NCBI GenBank assembly: GCA_004026145.2
Contig: CP034990.1
Coordinates: forward strand, 19,546,176-19,610,175
Direction: 5' to 3'
Origin: Takifugu bimaculatus
Lineage: Eukaryota; Chordata; Actinopteri; Tetraodontiformes; Tetraodontidae
Length of the DNA: 64,000 nucleotides
Positions 1-12,331 of this stretch are shown one piece after another. A program made the position numbers and the translations under genes. How positions within the stretch are numbered: the stretch's first letter is position 1; each line of letters opens with the position of its first letter. Under the pieces are notes generated by a model that made no database searches, had not been told where the DNA came from, and was given only the letters and a program-made list of their open reading frames with translations.

Positions 1-130
1 TACCAAAACACAGATGTCACATGACCAGTTGGACCGGGCACACAAGACACACAGCATGTGCAGAGTTCTATAGGGCGTAGATCTGAGTGTGTGAGTGTAA
101 ATCTGCACACATTGTTCAGTCTAACTTTAC

Positions 131-1429
131 CTTTTTGTAGTATTCACTGGAGAGCTGGTCCAGTTCTTCCTGCATGATTCGTACTTTTGTCCTCAAAACG
201 TGCACCCGAGCATCCGCTGTTATCGCGTAAAACAGGAACACAAAGTGAATTTGGAGGCCAATGAGAAGCCGACGTTCATGCACCGTTTAAAAAAAACATT
301 TTTCCGCAAAATGTGAGACTTAATTTATGATTCTTGAGTGACAATAACAGTTAGTCCATTCAAAAAAGCCATAATTGTTCTACTGATACCCTGCTAGTGC
401 CAAGTGTGTCTAAACAAAGATGTGAACGCTACCTATTCTCTCTCCAGCGTTAAACTCTGAAGCTCTGCTAAACGCCCCATGGTCCACCTCTTCCTCCATC
501 CCACTGATCACGTTGGCCAGAAGCTGCTCAGGTGATCCCACTATATCATTAATGTGACGCGCTTCGGAGCTTCTGGAGTCAAACGCGACAACTTTAAACC
601 GTTAAAAACCCGATGATGAAACAAATCTCAATGGCTCCTGAGAGTAATCAACCTCACCGTGTTTTGGAATGTGGCTCTTTTCCAATGTGCATGTTTTTAA
701 ATGCTGATGTCACTTCTTTGTTAGACACCATCTGAGAAAACGTATAAAAAGTATAGAAGGAACGAGCAGCTGTCAGCTGTTTTCAGGGGTGAGAAACAGC
801 ACAGATAATATAAGTTAAGCTGTCATCTTGTACCTTCACACTGGGATCCTTCAGTTTGCGCTGATTATGCTTTAATCTGAAGGCGGTAACACAAATTCAC
901 AGCATAAATAAAGGAATGAATCACTATTAATAATCAGTCCTTTACTTTAGCATCATTTTAAGGACATCATTAAAGAAAAATGTTTTACCTCGGCTCCTCT
1001 TCATCAGTGATGTCCGTGAGCAGCACTTCATTATGTTCCCTCTGCAGGACCAGAATGCAACAACACAAATGCAGGTCGTTTAACACTTGTCAGTATATCT
1101 GTGTAGATTCTCTTGTCAGTATAATGAATCTCACCATAAGCTGATCAGCCTGTTTAACTGTGTCGGCCACTTTGGCTTCCAGCTCTGCATTCATCTGTCT
1201 GAAGGAAAAGAAAGAGAAAAACCTGCATTTTTGGTGTCCAGTTCAAACTTCCATGACCCAACTGGCCAGCAGTAAATATAAAACACCGTTGTGATACAGG
1301 AAGTGACGTCACAAGGTTTTAGAACCGGATCCTTCACAAGTCGAACTTATTTGTTTGAATTTAAGGAATGATGGTGAGATTCTTTTACTTGTACTGTTCC
1401 TCCTTGGTTAGAAGATCCTCGGTCCACAT
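131..1429 (-). CDS. tex9: TEX9 (testis expressed 9), 5' portion, partial at left edge
   Basis: Coiled-coil protein of centriolar satellites and cilia in vertebrates (family knowledge). Minus-strand exons in transcription order are 1429-1389, 1198-1135, 1041-989, 876-834, probably 674-658, 572-433 and 216-131. The first exons join in frame to give LLTKEEQYKQMNAELEAK, close to the conserved TEX9 N-terminal LxxEEEYKRLNAELxAK. The last visible exon reads ADARVHVLRTK then VRIMQEELDQL, the TEX9 coiled-coil start. Donors and acceptors are canonical and phases agree, except that the 17-nt exon 674-658 is inferred only because it restores phase; its acceptor lacks a pyrimidine tract. The ATG at 1429-1427 is the most likely start, but an upstream in-frame exon cannot be excluded. 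The rest of the gene lies left of the window. Transcription diverges from RFX7, as in human. Confidence 0.8.
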
Positions 1430-1684
1430 TGTGGTTGGACCACAGGCTGATTTTACACGAGGCGTCACATCAGCACCCACGGATCTGTCAGCTTTACCGC
1501 TGGAACACGGACGTTTTACTGTCTACGGGAGGAAAAACAGACTTAGATTTTACTGGGGGGAAAACGTCTCTAACAATTCTAATGAATTTATGTTAAAATA
1601 AAATTGAAATAGTGGTGGAACAGACCTGTGATGGACGACCCTTTTTATTGCAAGTTGCCGGAGCCATCACCACCCGGAGTTCTG

Positions 1685-1697
1685 GTTGCGTAGCAAC
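1685..1697. promoter_or_regulatory. X-box-like RFX binding motif upstream of TEX9
   Basis: GTTGCGTAGCAAC is a near-palindrome of two half-sites. It differs by one base from the RFX-type site GTTGCCTAGCAAC. It lies about 255 bp upstream of the proposed TEX9 start codon. RFX factors drive many ciliary genes through X-boxes, so the position fits. Binding is an inference. Confidence 0.45.
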
Positions 1698-1841
1698 TGT
1701 TTGTTCTTTAAAACACACAGTACGGTGGCCGTAAGCAGACAAACCGAGGCGAAGCCTAAATAATGGCAAACTTTTGTTGAAGAGGAGGGATTGTACAAAA
1801 TAGAAAAAACCAAAACTGCACCAACCCGTTATTTCCCTCAT

Positions 1842-2240
1842 GCTTCCATACAGCTGCCAGACAAATGTTCACTATATTATCCTGTCATTTATTTTAAACT
1901 TTAGGCGTGTCTAAACATTTTAGTGAATCACTAATCCAAACATTTTCCAAAACGTGACAAAGTTCCTTCTTTGGGTTCAAAGAACCAATCTGCATCAATA
2001 ACAGTCGAGAGCCAGCAACAACACTCAACTGAATCCTTTAGTGGCTTTTTCAATCAAAATTTTATTCATTTAATTTGAACCATTCACAGGTCCAACATCC
2101 TATTAAATCCGCCCATTGACCTATCTGTAAACGCCACATTCCTGATCAGGGTCGCAGCAGTTTATCCCCCCCACCCTCCCGTCTGACAGCCAGGAACGCC
2201 CCACGGACAGGACACTTCACTCATTTCTAGGGGCAATTTA
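1842..2240. other. Intergenic DNA between TEX9 and the RFX7 CpG block
   Basis: AT-rich in its first half, becoming GC-rich near 2150. I see no splice-supported exon, RNA gene or repeat here. Confidence 0.4.
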
Positions 2241-2259
2241 GAATCTCCAGCGGAGCAAA

Positions 2260-2980
2260 TGTGCCCGCGCAGGATGGAAGCGAAAATCTGAGTTAAACAG
2301 CGGCCGGAAGCCGCTTCTCAAAGCGACCGTGGCCCTCGCAGCAACCACGTGGCGCCAGTCGGTGCACAATCCGTGAGGAGCCGCACACTGAAGGCACGCC
2401 GGACGCGTCCACTCGGGACTCCTGCCTGGCGCTTGCATGTTGTTTTTAATTCCAGCGACCGCCAGTGCGCATGCGCACGCCCCGCAGCCACTACTCACCC
2501 TGCACATGCAGCGAAATCCCATAACGCGAGGGGCACATCGCAGCGCAGGTCCCGCACATTGAAGCTCCCGTCGCTGTTTACGTCTACTTTTATTCCGAAT
2601 GCATGCACCTGCTCGCGCTGGAGGCTGACTCGTGATTGATGTGTCTCGCGGCTTCACTCGTTTGCCAAGTGTTGTCTTTAAAACGAGGGATGCCGGAGCC
2701 GCACTGGGCGGCGATAACAACAGGGCGCGCTGCTGTCCCGCTAGCACCACACCGCCCCCCGGTCCATGTCGCCTAACTTCCCCGGGTGAGTACTCTCGTC
2801 CAGTCCTGCCGAGAAAGTCCCCAAGAGCCGCCGAGATGGACGAGGACGCGCAGCCGCCGCCGCAGCCGCAGCAGCCGGAGCGCGGGGAGCGGAGCGGGGC
2901 CGGCCTACTCCCCGGGCTGCAGGGCGCCGAAGCCAGCGCGCTGCAGCTCCGGATCAAGAACTCCATCTGGTGAGGAGGCG
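2260..2980. promoter_or_regulatory. CpG-rich promoter region of RFX7
   Basis: Dense CpG and high GC compared with the AT-rich flanks, covering the 5' UTR and first coding exon of RFX7. This is typical of a vertebrate housekeeping promoter. Long open frames in this block on both strands are explained by the GC bias. No TATA box is evident. Confidence 0.6.
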
Positions 2981-5900
2981 TTCAAAGACCTGTGTTGCTT
3001 TAGGTTTAAACTGCCCCGGCACAACAACAACAGCAACAACTTTCGCCAGGTTTTAAATGAGGGTCACCGGGTTACCAGTGACCTCATGTTGGGAGAATCC
3101 TGTGAAATGTCAGTAAACTAATGATCCAGAGCATCACCAGATAACCTCTACCTGGAGATGGAGTGACCGTTTGGTGCTGAATGTAAAGATGCCTACCTGT
3201 TGTTTAGCAACGGATGAGCCACAGGGGGACTTCACAACTGCATGAGGGCAGATGTTGCAGCTCTTTATTTACAGTATGTTCCACGGTGCTCAGATATCAG
3301 CTGATAGGTGAGCTGAGAGTAATTAGGGATTCGCCACTGGACCTTTACTACAATAGGATGTTAAAAACTAACCAGCTGTAACTGACGGTCCAATAAAAAG
3401 TGTTGCTCTATGCCCATTTTTACATATATAGATATTGGATGAACGTGCTGAATGCAATAGTTCATTTCGTAATGTTTTCTAAGGCAAGAATGTCATGTTA
3501 AGTGATTATTACATACAAAATTGTGTTCAGCTTCACACAAAATCATAAAAGTTTTGTATGGAAACATGGTGTCCTAAATGCTAAGTGAACATCTGATACG
3601 TTTAAGCTGTTAATATAATGGAAAATAAGATGTTTACTGTCTCGTAAATAAGGAGAAGCCAGGAACATTTCTATGATTTTAGGTCTTACTGAGGGGGGAA
3701 ATGAGCGCCTTCTTTATTTTTCTATTTCAGGCCACGAACTGGTCGTAATCTCTTCACTTGTAAATGTGAAGGAACATAAATACTCATCAGTTAAATATCA
3801 AACAGCTCTTAAATGTCAAAAGGTTGAACTTGGAGGCAGCGAGTTGAACTTTCCGCCGCTTGCTCCTCAAATTTGACGTTCACCTCAGCAAACCGGGTCA
3901 AGGTTCAGCGAGTTCACCTGTGGCCATCGCCCCTCCGAGCCTTTACATCCGGGGATGGAATCATCCCGGGAGCCTCCGTGGGCCCTAAATGGGGCAGCTT
4001 TGAAGGACTTTGAGTTCTCCATTCTTTTGCCCCTCGCAGTCTCAGGAGTCATTCAGTATATCTGCTAAATCTGCCCCACAAACAGCTTAGCGACGGCCTT
4101 TCATCGCTGGCTAATCTTTGGCCGCCTGGTAACAGTAAATTAAAGTGAACTGTTCTGGTCGAGTCCTTAAATGAGACTTAACCTTCCGTCTCACAGTAAA
4201 CAACAACCAGACCTGTTGTCCGATTAGGAATCAGATCAGGGGGAGTTATTCATATCGCTCCTTGGCAGCAGGTCGTCTTTGTAATCGCTGTCAGGTGAAC
4301 GCGTCGCGTCTTCTTCCGTACCTTCATATGATGGCTGCGTTCCTTCAGTGTGGCTTAAATGGGATTAAACGGGAGAGTCTATGGAACGAGGGGGCCGAGA
4401 GGCCTCCCTCCATCTTTACATACGACAACATGTGTCTGTGGTGTTGGGAGACGTGACGTGAGAGATGCTGGAGGCTCACCTCATACCACGCATTCCTCTG
4501 CTTTATAAATAAATACAGTTTAGACACAAGCACTCGTGTTACACCAGCTCCAAACTCATTTATTCTCTCTCTTTGTTTTTCAGCAAATCTGTTCATTCAA
4601 AAGTGGAAAACATTCTGGTGAGTATTATTAATGGTTCCAGTCTAAATGCTGCTTTTAAATGACCCCCCCCCCCCATTTTTAATTTTGATTTGTTGGAGGC
4701 TATGAAGGTTCTTATGCAAAGGTTAGAATTATCCACATCTTATCTGAAATTTACAGTCATAAACCAGATTGAGGCTTTTAGGATTAGCCTCAAACTTGGA
4801 GAAAAGTATCTTTTATGTTGGATATCAGCCCAAAGGAGGACAGTGAAGGGGCTTAAACTCTGATATTGGTCTAATAAATTCAGATGTTCTTTTTTCTGTG
4901 CCTCGGTAAATATGGACTTTTTCCTAATTGCTCAATTGTTTTGTTATTTTGTATATTAATGAGTAGACAAGTAAGAAAAAACTAGTGACTTTACAGGAAT
5001 CTGCACCATGTCAAGAAAGCAGCAGTTTGACTGTTGAATATTTGACTGTTGAAATTACTGTCTATTCATTTAAATTATGGCTCAGACATCCTCCTCTTAC
5101 TGGTTGCATATGAGCTGATTCTGACACTGAGAAAAAAGGCGTAAATCATTTAAATCCAGTTTTGTTTTGGTCCCTTGAACACATAACAGAATGACGCCAC
5201 TTTAAAACTTCTTCTCTTAAGCCAAAACACACTAGCTCAAACCACTATCATTGTTAAAATGAATAACTTTATACCTCATTAGCTAACGCTCTCTTGTTCA
5301 TTACCACGGTAACAGCTGCAGGGAGGTGGGTGTGTAAGGGGGGTGGGGGTCCCTCAGATTGATCCATATGGACATGCAGAATGTGAATGAATGACGCACG
5401 TATCTCAGATCAGGCAGAGCTTTGTGTGAATGTTGTAGAGTTTGATGTCGTTAGCCGTTAGCGTGCTGCAGCGTTCACAGGTCATCAGAAGAGAAGAACA
5501 GAATAGATTTTATTCTCGGTAGCCAATTAAGAGCGTGGAGGCATGTTGGAAGGGGATATACCCTCGGCCCGTCCCAGGAGAAGGGCGTTCACTGTCGCTG
5601 TGCGTCTGTCTGCAGCCATTTATGTCGTATGCATTGATGCGCTCTTGTGTCCCTGCTGTACTTTTATATGAATGCAGTATATTTATACATTTGTTGGACA
5701 TCTATTTATACCTTAACAGTCCGAGGCTCAGATACTGAATTAAAAAAGTCCTCATCTGTTCGCCAGAGAGCTCCTGTTGGTGTCATTGAACTGTGGAAGC
5801 AGAGTTTCACACAGCATTGTTTTAACCAGTTACCTGAAATGCTCCCATGGTGATTATTGCATATTGATTCTTCATATATATGTTATACTGTCATGGCTCC

Positions 5901-8900
5901 GCTGGCGTGTGCTGCCGTTAAAGCAGCAGAATTTAAACTGCTCCGTCTTCACACTCTCATGTTTCTTTATGCCTCTGAAGAGTCTGGTTAAAGGCGCTGC
6001 ACACTGTCGCTCCGTCCTCCCGAGGGACACGGGGAATGTTACTGACACGGAGAGTGTGCGTGTTTCATTTACGGAGGAGAGGTGGAAACGTGTTATTAGC
6101 AGCATGTAGCGCGCCCTGGTTCTGCTCCTTTACTGAGGAATTACACTTGCATACAACATAGGTAGCAGTGGTAATGAGGATGAAAATGTGAATGACACAA
6201 GGAGGAGCCAGACACTGAAGGAGACATTAGAATAAATCTGCATTTTATGAGTCTCAATCCGTTCTAATCTAACCGGGTTTTATACCGGTTGGTGTACAAA
6301 GTTTTCAGTCACTCGTTAGTTTGTCTGGATGGATGGATGATGAATGGATGGATGGATGGATGGATGGGTGGATGGATGGATGGATGGGTGGGTGGGTGGG
6401 TGGATGATGGATGTGATTCCTTTGGCCCACATGAGTAGAATCCTGTCTGTGTTCCATTTGAGAAACACTAATTGCTAATTACTCATTTCTCTCATTTCTC
6501 TCCTTTCTCTTCTCAGCAAGATATTGAGAAGTTCTCGGACATCGAAAAGCTCTACCTGTACCTTAAACTACCTTCTGGTCCCGGCAGTAGTGCTGAAAAA
6601 AGGTAAGGAAAGAGCTGTTCTCAAACCTAGATATTGAACGGGACATTTGTGAACCACTCCAATGCATATTTAGACATTATTTGAAATGTTACTGATGTGA
6701 CCTCCTGGGGCCTGTTGTCCAGTGACCAGGGTGCCCTGTCGTCCAGTCGCACCCAGCAGATGCACGCGTTCAGCTGGATCCACAATCATCTGGAGGAATA
6801 CCCAGAAACCTCTCTCCCAAAGCAGGAGGTGTACGATGAATACAAGTAGGTGGAAATACGACGCCGCAAATCACTCACGGCAGATTAAATCAATTAAACC
6901 TCAGTTTATTTCCTTTACACGCGTAATCACTGATCGTCACCTGTTCGTTGGAGTGATTTTAAAGTTTGAGACCATTTCATCTGCAAATCCTACACAAGCG
7001 TTGGTATAAATAGACCCGGCAGGCTTTGGAATCACCGAGAACAGCATGTGTTGGTAACATTAGAATGGAAAGTCTGAGGCAGCCATTGAAACGCACGGAC
7101 CGTGTTATGTAAGTGCCTTTTTAACAGGCACCAGATCAGAAATACAGCACCACCCAGAAATATTGGCACCTTCCGAGCAGAGAGCTGAAAAGGCTTGAAA
7201 GATGCAGAACGCGCCTCATTCTTCTACCATGACGAATCGCACTCGTTGCTAAATTATGAGAGGTGTCGATTTATTTCAGATTCATAGTTCAATTGGATTT
7301 GGGTCAGAGGGGCAACAGGGGTATATACGAGTTGTTCTCCCCCTCAGATTGGTAACGAGCGTATTGTTCCTGTGTCTTTAATCCAATTTGTTTTATACTA
7401 TGTTTCAGGAGCTTCTGTGACAATCTGAATTATCATCCTCTGAGTGCTGCGGACTTTGGAAAAATGATGAAAAACGTCTTCCCGAACATGAAGGCTCGTC
7501 GACTGGGCATGAGGGGAAAATCTAAATATCCTTCCCTGGAATGTATTGTGGCAGTCTGGCCTCTGTCTCTGGTCTCAAACCACCTGCTGTTGCGGTTCAT
7601 AAGTTCTCTAAATATAGATGGGAAATGAAATGAAGTCCTTCTCCCTCCATCCAAAGTAGAGGCGTAACACAGGCGCCCCTCAGGGGGCGCTCACTGTGAT
7701 CTTGACCTTCATGAAATAGCTATTGAAATTTGATATTATTTATAAAATTAAAGGTGGCGTCACCTTCATGGCCAGTTTTACTCAGCCACAACAATCCTTT
7801 ATGTGCGAAACCATCGTGATAAAAACGACTAAAGCAATATAAACCTGAGCAGCAAATACATCATCATCAATAATATAGGACCAACTGTCGCCAGTGTCAG
7901 TGTATTAAGAACAGAAGGTACAGCATGTTGTCAGTACAGTGTGTGTTATTACCCGGATGAGCGTGTTCCATAATGTTGACCTTAACAGCAGCTAACATAT
8001 TGCTATAGTGGCCTAAGGAAGAGGCCCTTTGTTCAGATGCCATCTTTGCCCAGTCTGGATTTCTGTAAAAAAGGGGAGGATGTAAGTAAAATAGAAGTCC
8101 TAGTATCGCTCTGTAATGCTGATATAAGTTCTGTTGACACTAATAGCAGTTATCTGCTGCCAGCTACCAGCGTTCTCCCTGCAAGAGTCAAGAATAAATG
8201 TGTAAAATTCTTATTTTTCTCTCTCCAGTGTGACGTCAGCGAGGCACCAGGACAGCTGAGCAACATTAAGGAGGATGTTCAGTTTGCAGCCTGTGACCTG
8301 GTGTGTGAGTGGGCCCAAAAGGTGCTGAAACGCCAGTTTGATGCTGTTGAGGACTTGGCGCGCTTCCTAATAGACAGTCATTACATCAGCAACAAGTCTT
8401 TGGCAGCTCTCACCATCACAGCCAGTACAGCCTCAGGTAGGAACCAGTCAGCGTTCATTCATTTAGAAACGGAGAAGTGGCGCCCTCTAGTGGCACAGCT
8501 GCCTTTGATAGTCTTTCACGTTTATAAGATTATGTCCTGGATCATAAATGTAACTATGTAACTAAATGTATCTATTACTGTTACTTTAAAAAACAATCCT
8601 TGCTTAAATATTGGCATTAAAACGTCACACTTTTGTAATGAGTGTATGACCCTGTTTCTTATATTTAGATGTAAATGCTTCCCAGTCGGTGTCAGCATTC
8701 GTACCAGCTGCTGAGGTTCACTCCTTTCAGCCTAATGTGAGCATCCTGTCATCACCTTCCGTGGATGCAAAGCAGCAGCTGCAGAGGAAAATCCAGAGGA
8801 GGCAACAAGAGCAGAAGCTACATTCTCCCCCACCTGGAGAGGGACAAATGAAGAAGGCTGATGATGGCGCGCCGTGCACCAGCCCCGCCCCACAGTCACC

Positions 8901-11900
8901 CCAGCCCACCATAGGCATCATGGTCGCTGCTGTCCCGAGTCCCATCACAGTGAGTCGGAGGCGTTACCCTGCTGGCTTCAGACTGACTCTTTGAATCCAG
9001 CCAATCTAAAGTCTTGTGTGTATCTAAATGTGCATGAAAAACGTCATCATATCATTATCAGAGTCATTGCAGATTTTGTAAAATAGTTATTCTGGAACCC
9101 ATGCTCTTGAATTTTTTTTAGAATGTGACTTTACTTTTCTCTGTGCAGGTACAGCAAAACGCCGCCCAGTTCATCTCCTCTAGTCCAGGTGGAATGGCAG
9201 AAAACAAAATGCTGCCCATTAACATTCAAATGGTGACCCAGCCGGTGCAGGCACTGAAACAGGGGCCCCCGTCAGCCCAAAATATCCTCTGCAGTCCCTC
9301 CGCAGAGCGCTCTGCTCGACAGCGCTACGCTCAGATCCTGCCCAAGCCTTCAGCCACAACGGCCATAACGTTGCGTTCCCCCTCCACCATGATCATTGGC
9401 AACAGTCCCATTAAAACTGTGATGACCACTTGTCATGTCAGTCCAGTTAGTTTAGTCAAGATGACTCCTGTGTCGCTCGCGCTGAGCAGCAGCTGCTCCA
9501 CTACATCTCTCTCTAATAGCAGTCTGCTGTCAGCATCTGCAGGCATTAGCATCTCCGCTGGAGGCCAAGGACATCGGCCACAATCAGAACATGAGGAGCA
9601 ATTCCGCAGCCCCTATTCTGGCCCCAGTGGCGAGGCCGGGGCAAGCTGCTGAGCCCCATGCCGTTGATGTTGAAATGGAAGTTGAAGCCATACACAAAAA
9701 CAGTCAAGCGCGATCTCAGAGCAGTCTAATTTTGGCGCAGGAAGCACTGACAAGCAGGGCAGGAGGGGCTGTTCAGAGGGCTTCCAGCGTGCCCATACCT
9801 CACACCAGAGGCTTCCTGAGCGTGGAAGAACTCTCCAGCACTAGTTGCAATGAAACGTCTTTCTCAAACACCAACTCTCTGGCAGCTGCTGGCAGCAGCA
9901 ATAGTAGCGTTGGTAATGCTAACACTTTGCAGTTATTTCCCCTCGGAATCAGAACAGCAATTCTCTTCCTTTGCCAAACACTGAGCGATCCGCCTTATTG
10001 GAGGAACAGAACTGTTTCATATCTAAAGGGCTTTTGTCCACCAAGACGCTTCGAAAACGCTCAGGTGTCAGCCCAGACCTTTCCCCGGTCAAAAGGGTCT
10101 ATATGCCCCTGCAGGCAGCAGAGGGCGCTGTTGATTTTGGATCCGGGGTTTGTAACCTCCCCAAGGCGGGAGCTCCGGTTAGGCCAGAAAGTGCACCAGC
10201 GTCCCGGGAGGTAGAGATGAAAATGAACTTGATATCGCCCCCTAACGCCCATGCACTCTGCACTTCCTCTTTCAGAGCCAGTGGCTTCTACTCTGTTGCC
10301 AAAACACAGAGTTCAATGCAGAGGAAAAACACTTCCACTGTTATGAAAACCAGCAGCTCAGGCAGTCACCCATTACAGGCCCACACAATGACGAAGGTGC
10401 ATGCTCTCCCCAGTAACCCTGGCCTACAGACACATCCGGGTGACAGCGATGCTCTGCGTTCAAAGTCAGCCACAGAGAAGCCGGAAGCTCCACATCAGAC
10501 TTACACTCAGCCCGGCTCTGCAGCTGAACACTTTTTCAATCACGGTCCCTCATCACATCAGCTGCCTGGGCCCAGCGATACCGACTACTTCCAGTTTGAT
10601 GATGACGTCACTCAGGACAGCATTGTGGAGGAGCTGGTACAGATGGAAGAACAAATGAAGCTTAACCTGCAGGAGTTCGGAGGCTGTGTCCCGTTTCCAG
10701 GCCACCAGCCTGTGATGCAAAGTAACAAAATGGCCGCTCATCAGAACATGACCGCTTACTATCAGACTGCGAGCAGACACAGCAACCCGATCCAAACTCC
10801 AACGCCAACTCCTACGCCCACTTCGGACATGATGGGAGGAAGCCGCGGCCTCGCTGGGGAGAGCCCGTGCTCCCACATGGCCTCCACAACTCCAGTGGAC
10901 AGTGCACTGGGGAGCAGCCGTCACACCCCAGTCGGGACGCCCCACTCCAACTGCAGCAGCACCGTGCCTCCCAGTCCAGTGGAATGCAGGAACCCGTTTG
11001 CATTCACGCCAATAAACTCCAGCGTCACGGGGCTTCACGACGGCAGCACGGTCTCAAACAGCCCGGTCAAGCCCATGCAGAGGCCGATGGCGACTCACCC
11101 AGACAAGACCAGGCTCGAGTGGATGAATGACAACTACAACAGCAGTGGGAACTTAAACAAGTCAAATGGTGGAATGGGAATCCTCCCCGGCTACCAAGGC
11201 CTGATAGGCGATCACTTTCAAAAGCCCCATGCTTTTGCGGTCCCTCACGCTCGGCACTATGACAACCACTTTGGCCGCTTGACTCCCATTTCCCCCGTGC
11301 AGCAGCAGGTAGCCAGCATGGCCAACCTGAATAAGCAGGAGGGGTTCGCCGTACCGGCCCCTCTGGATAACAAAGCCATCAACGCGCCCTCTATGACGTC
11401 GCGATGTCGCAGCGTGAGTCCGGCTGTGCATCAGAGGAATCTGGGTGGGAACGCCGGAGGTCTTCCCTACGTGCCTCGTTCAGTCCTCTCTCCCTTTAAC
11501 TCCCCCGTCACTCCCGAGATGCTGAGCATTTTTGCAAACAGCCAGACGAACGCCGGGGTGCCCGGCGCGGCCCAGAGGAGCCACTCTGTGCCGCTCAACG
11601 TTATGATGCAGACGGAGGTTCTGCCCTCTCCCCGCCAGCAGTGCAGCGGCGAAACCCTCTCTGACGTCCTCCTGAGGAAGCTGGAAGGGGAGCTGACTGA
11701 CACCGTGCAGGGTTTGGGCGTCAGTCACCTGCCCTCCTGCTACACCGCACGCCTAAACCTGACCCAGGTCCTTGAGTCCGAACCCGGCCTGTCTGGAGGA
11801 GAAAGCCGGCTCGGTCTGACGGCCCCTGACTCCGGATCCCACAAGTTGCAGAGGACAAGTTACCTCCTAGAAAATGTGATGAATGATCGAATGGTGGTCT

Positions 11901-12331
11901 CCACGGGCGACAGTTCGGCCCTGTCAGCTCCTGCAGAGCCGCACCGACAGGCCCGGTCCATGTTGCTATCTCTGAGCGCGCAGCAGCATCCACAGGTGGA
12001 CTTCAGCTGCACGATGAAGGACCTCCTGATAGACAACAGCCTGATGGCCAGCGACCAGCACATGGACCAATCAGGGCTGACTGTTGGCGGCACCGACGTC
12101 TCCTGTGAAATAGGAATGAAGTCAGAGCTCCCGAGTAGCATCAGCGACCTAAATGCAATGGACACGAACCTTCTCTTTGACCCCAACCAGCAGCAGCAGT
12201 TTCAGAACGTCGCGGCCGAGCAGCTGGTGAGCGATCACTTGTTTCAGCAAACTGCCAGCGAGGTGGCTCATTCCGCTGGACTGGACTGGCTGGAGAGCAA
12301 AGATCACCCCGCGGTCGGGTTGATGGGCTGA
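2836..12331 (+). CDS. rfx7: RFX7 winged-helix transcription factor
   Basis: Nuclear regulatory factor X 7. Exons: 2836-2969, 4584-4617, 6517-6602, 6723-6845, 7409-7525, 7997-8081, 8229-8436, 8669-8949 and 9149-12331; 4251 nt, net in frame, about 1416 aa (human about 1460). The N-terminus reads ASALQLRIKNSIC. The winged-helix domain is at about residues 95-175 (HAFSWIHNHLEEYPETSLPK, then KNVFPNMKARRLGMRGKSKY and CYSGLRKR). It is followed by PSLPSL, which fits the PxLPxL motif bound by ANKRA2/RFXANK. The last exon carries conserved segments such as TQDSIVEELVQMEEQM, the TPTPTPTPT repeat, DSALGSSRHTPVGTPHSNCS and the C-terminal DWLESKDHP. Intron 5 is an AT-AC U12-type intron. Within the last exon the frame shifts at about 9555-9590 and back at about 9925-9970, so the segment between reads one frame off. 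Teleosts can have rfx7a and rfx7b; which one this is remains undecided. Confidence 0.93.
2970..6516 (+). other. rfx7: RFX7 introns 1 and 2
   Basis: Two long introns interrupted only by the 34-nt exon 4584-4617. Apart from the GGAT microsatellite near the 3' end, I see no other gene, exon or mobile element in them. Confidence 0.5.
6327..6413. repeat. GGAT/GGGT microsatellite in RFX7 intron 2
   Basis: About 20 tandem GGAT units with GGGT variants and two ATGATG interruptions, about 100 bp upstream of RFX7 exon 3. Confidence 0.9.
7526..7996 (+). other. rfx7: AT-AC U12-type (minor spliceosome) intron in RFX7
   Basis: The intron starts ATATCCTTC, a near-perfect U12 5' splice site. It ends in AC at 7995-7996, preceded by a CCTTAAC branch-point core at 7980-7986, with the branch A about 11 nt from the 3' end. 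No GT donor preserves the frame here. Splicing AA to A at this point gives the expected SKYCYSGLRKR across codon 165 of the DNA-binding domain. Confidence 0.88.

Noticed and set aside
1304..1311. CRE palindrome TGACGTCA near TEX9
   Set aside because: It lies within TEX9 intron 1 rather than upstream of it, and an 8-bp match alone is weak; no second supporting motif.
2238..2966. Minus-strand open frame of 242 codons in the RFX7 CpG block
   Set aside because: GC-rich shadow of the promoter and RFX7 exon 1. Residue composition is typical of antisense GC-rich DNA.
10553..11038. Minus-strand frame of 161 codons inside the RFX7 last exon
   Set aside because: Antisense shadow of a confidently assigned coding exon.
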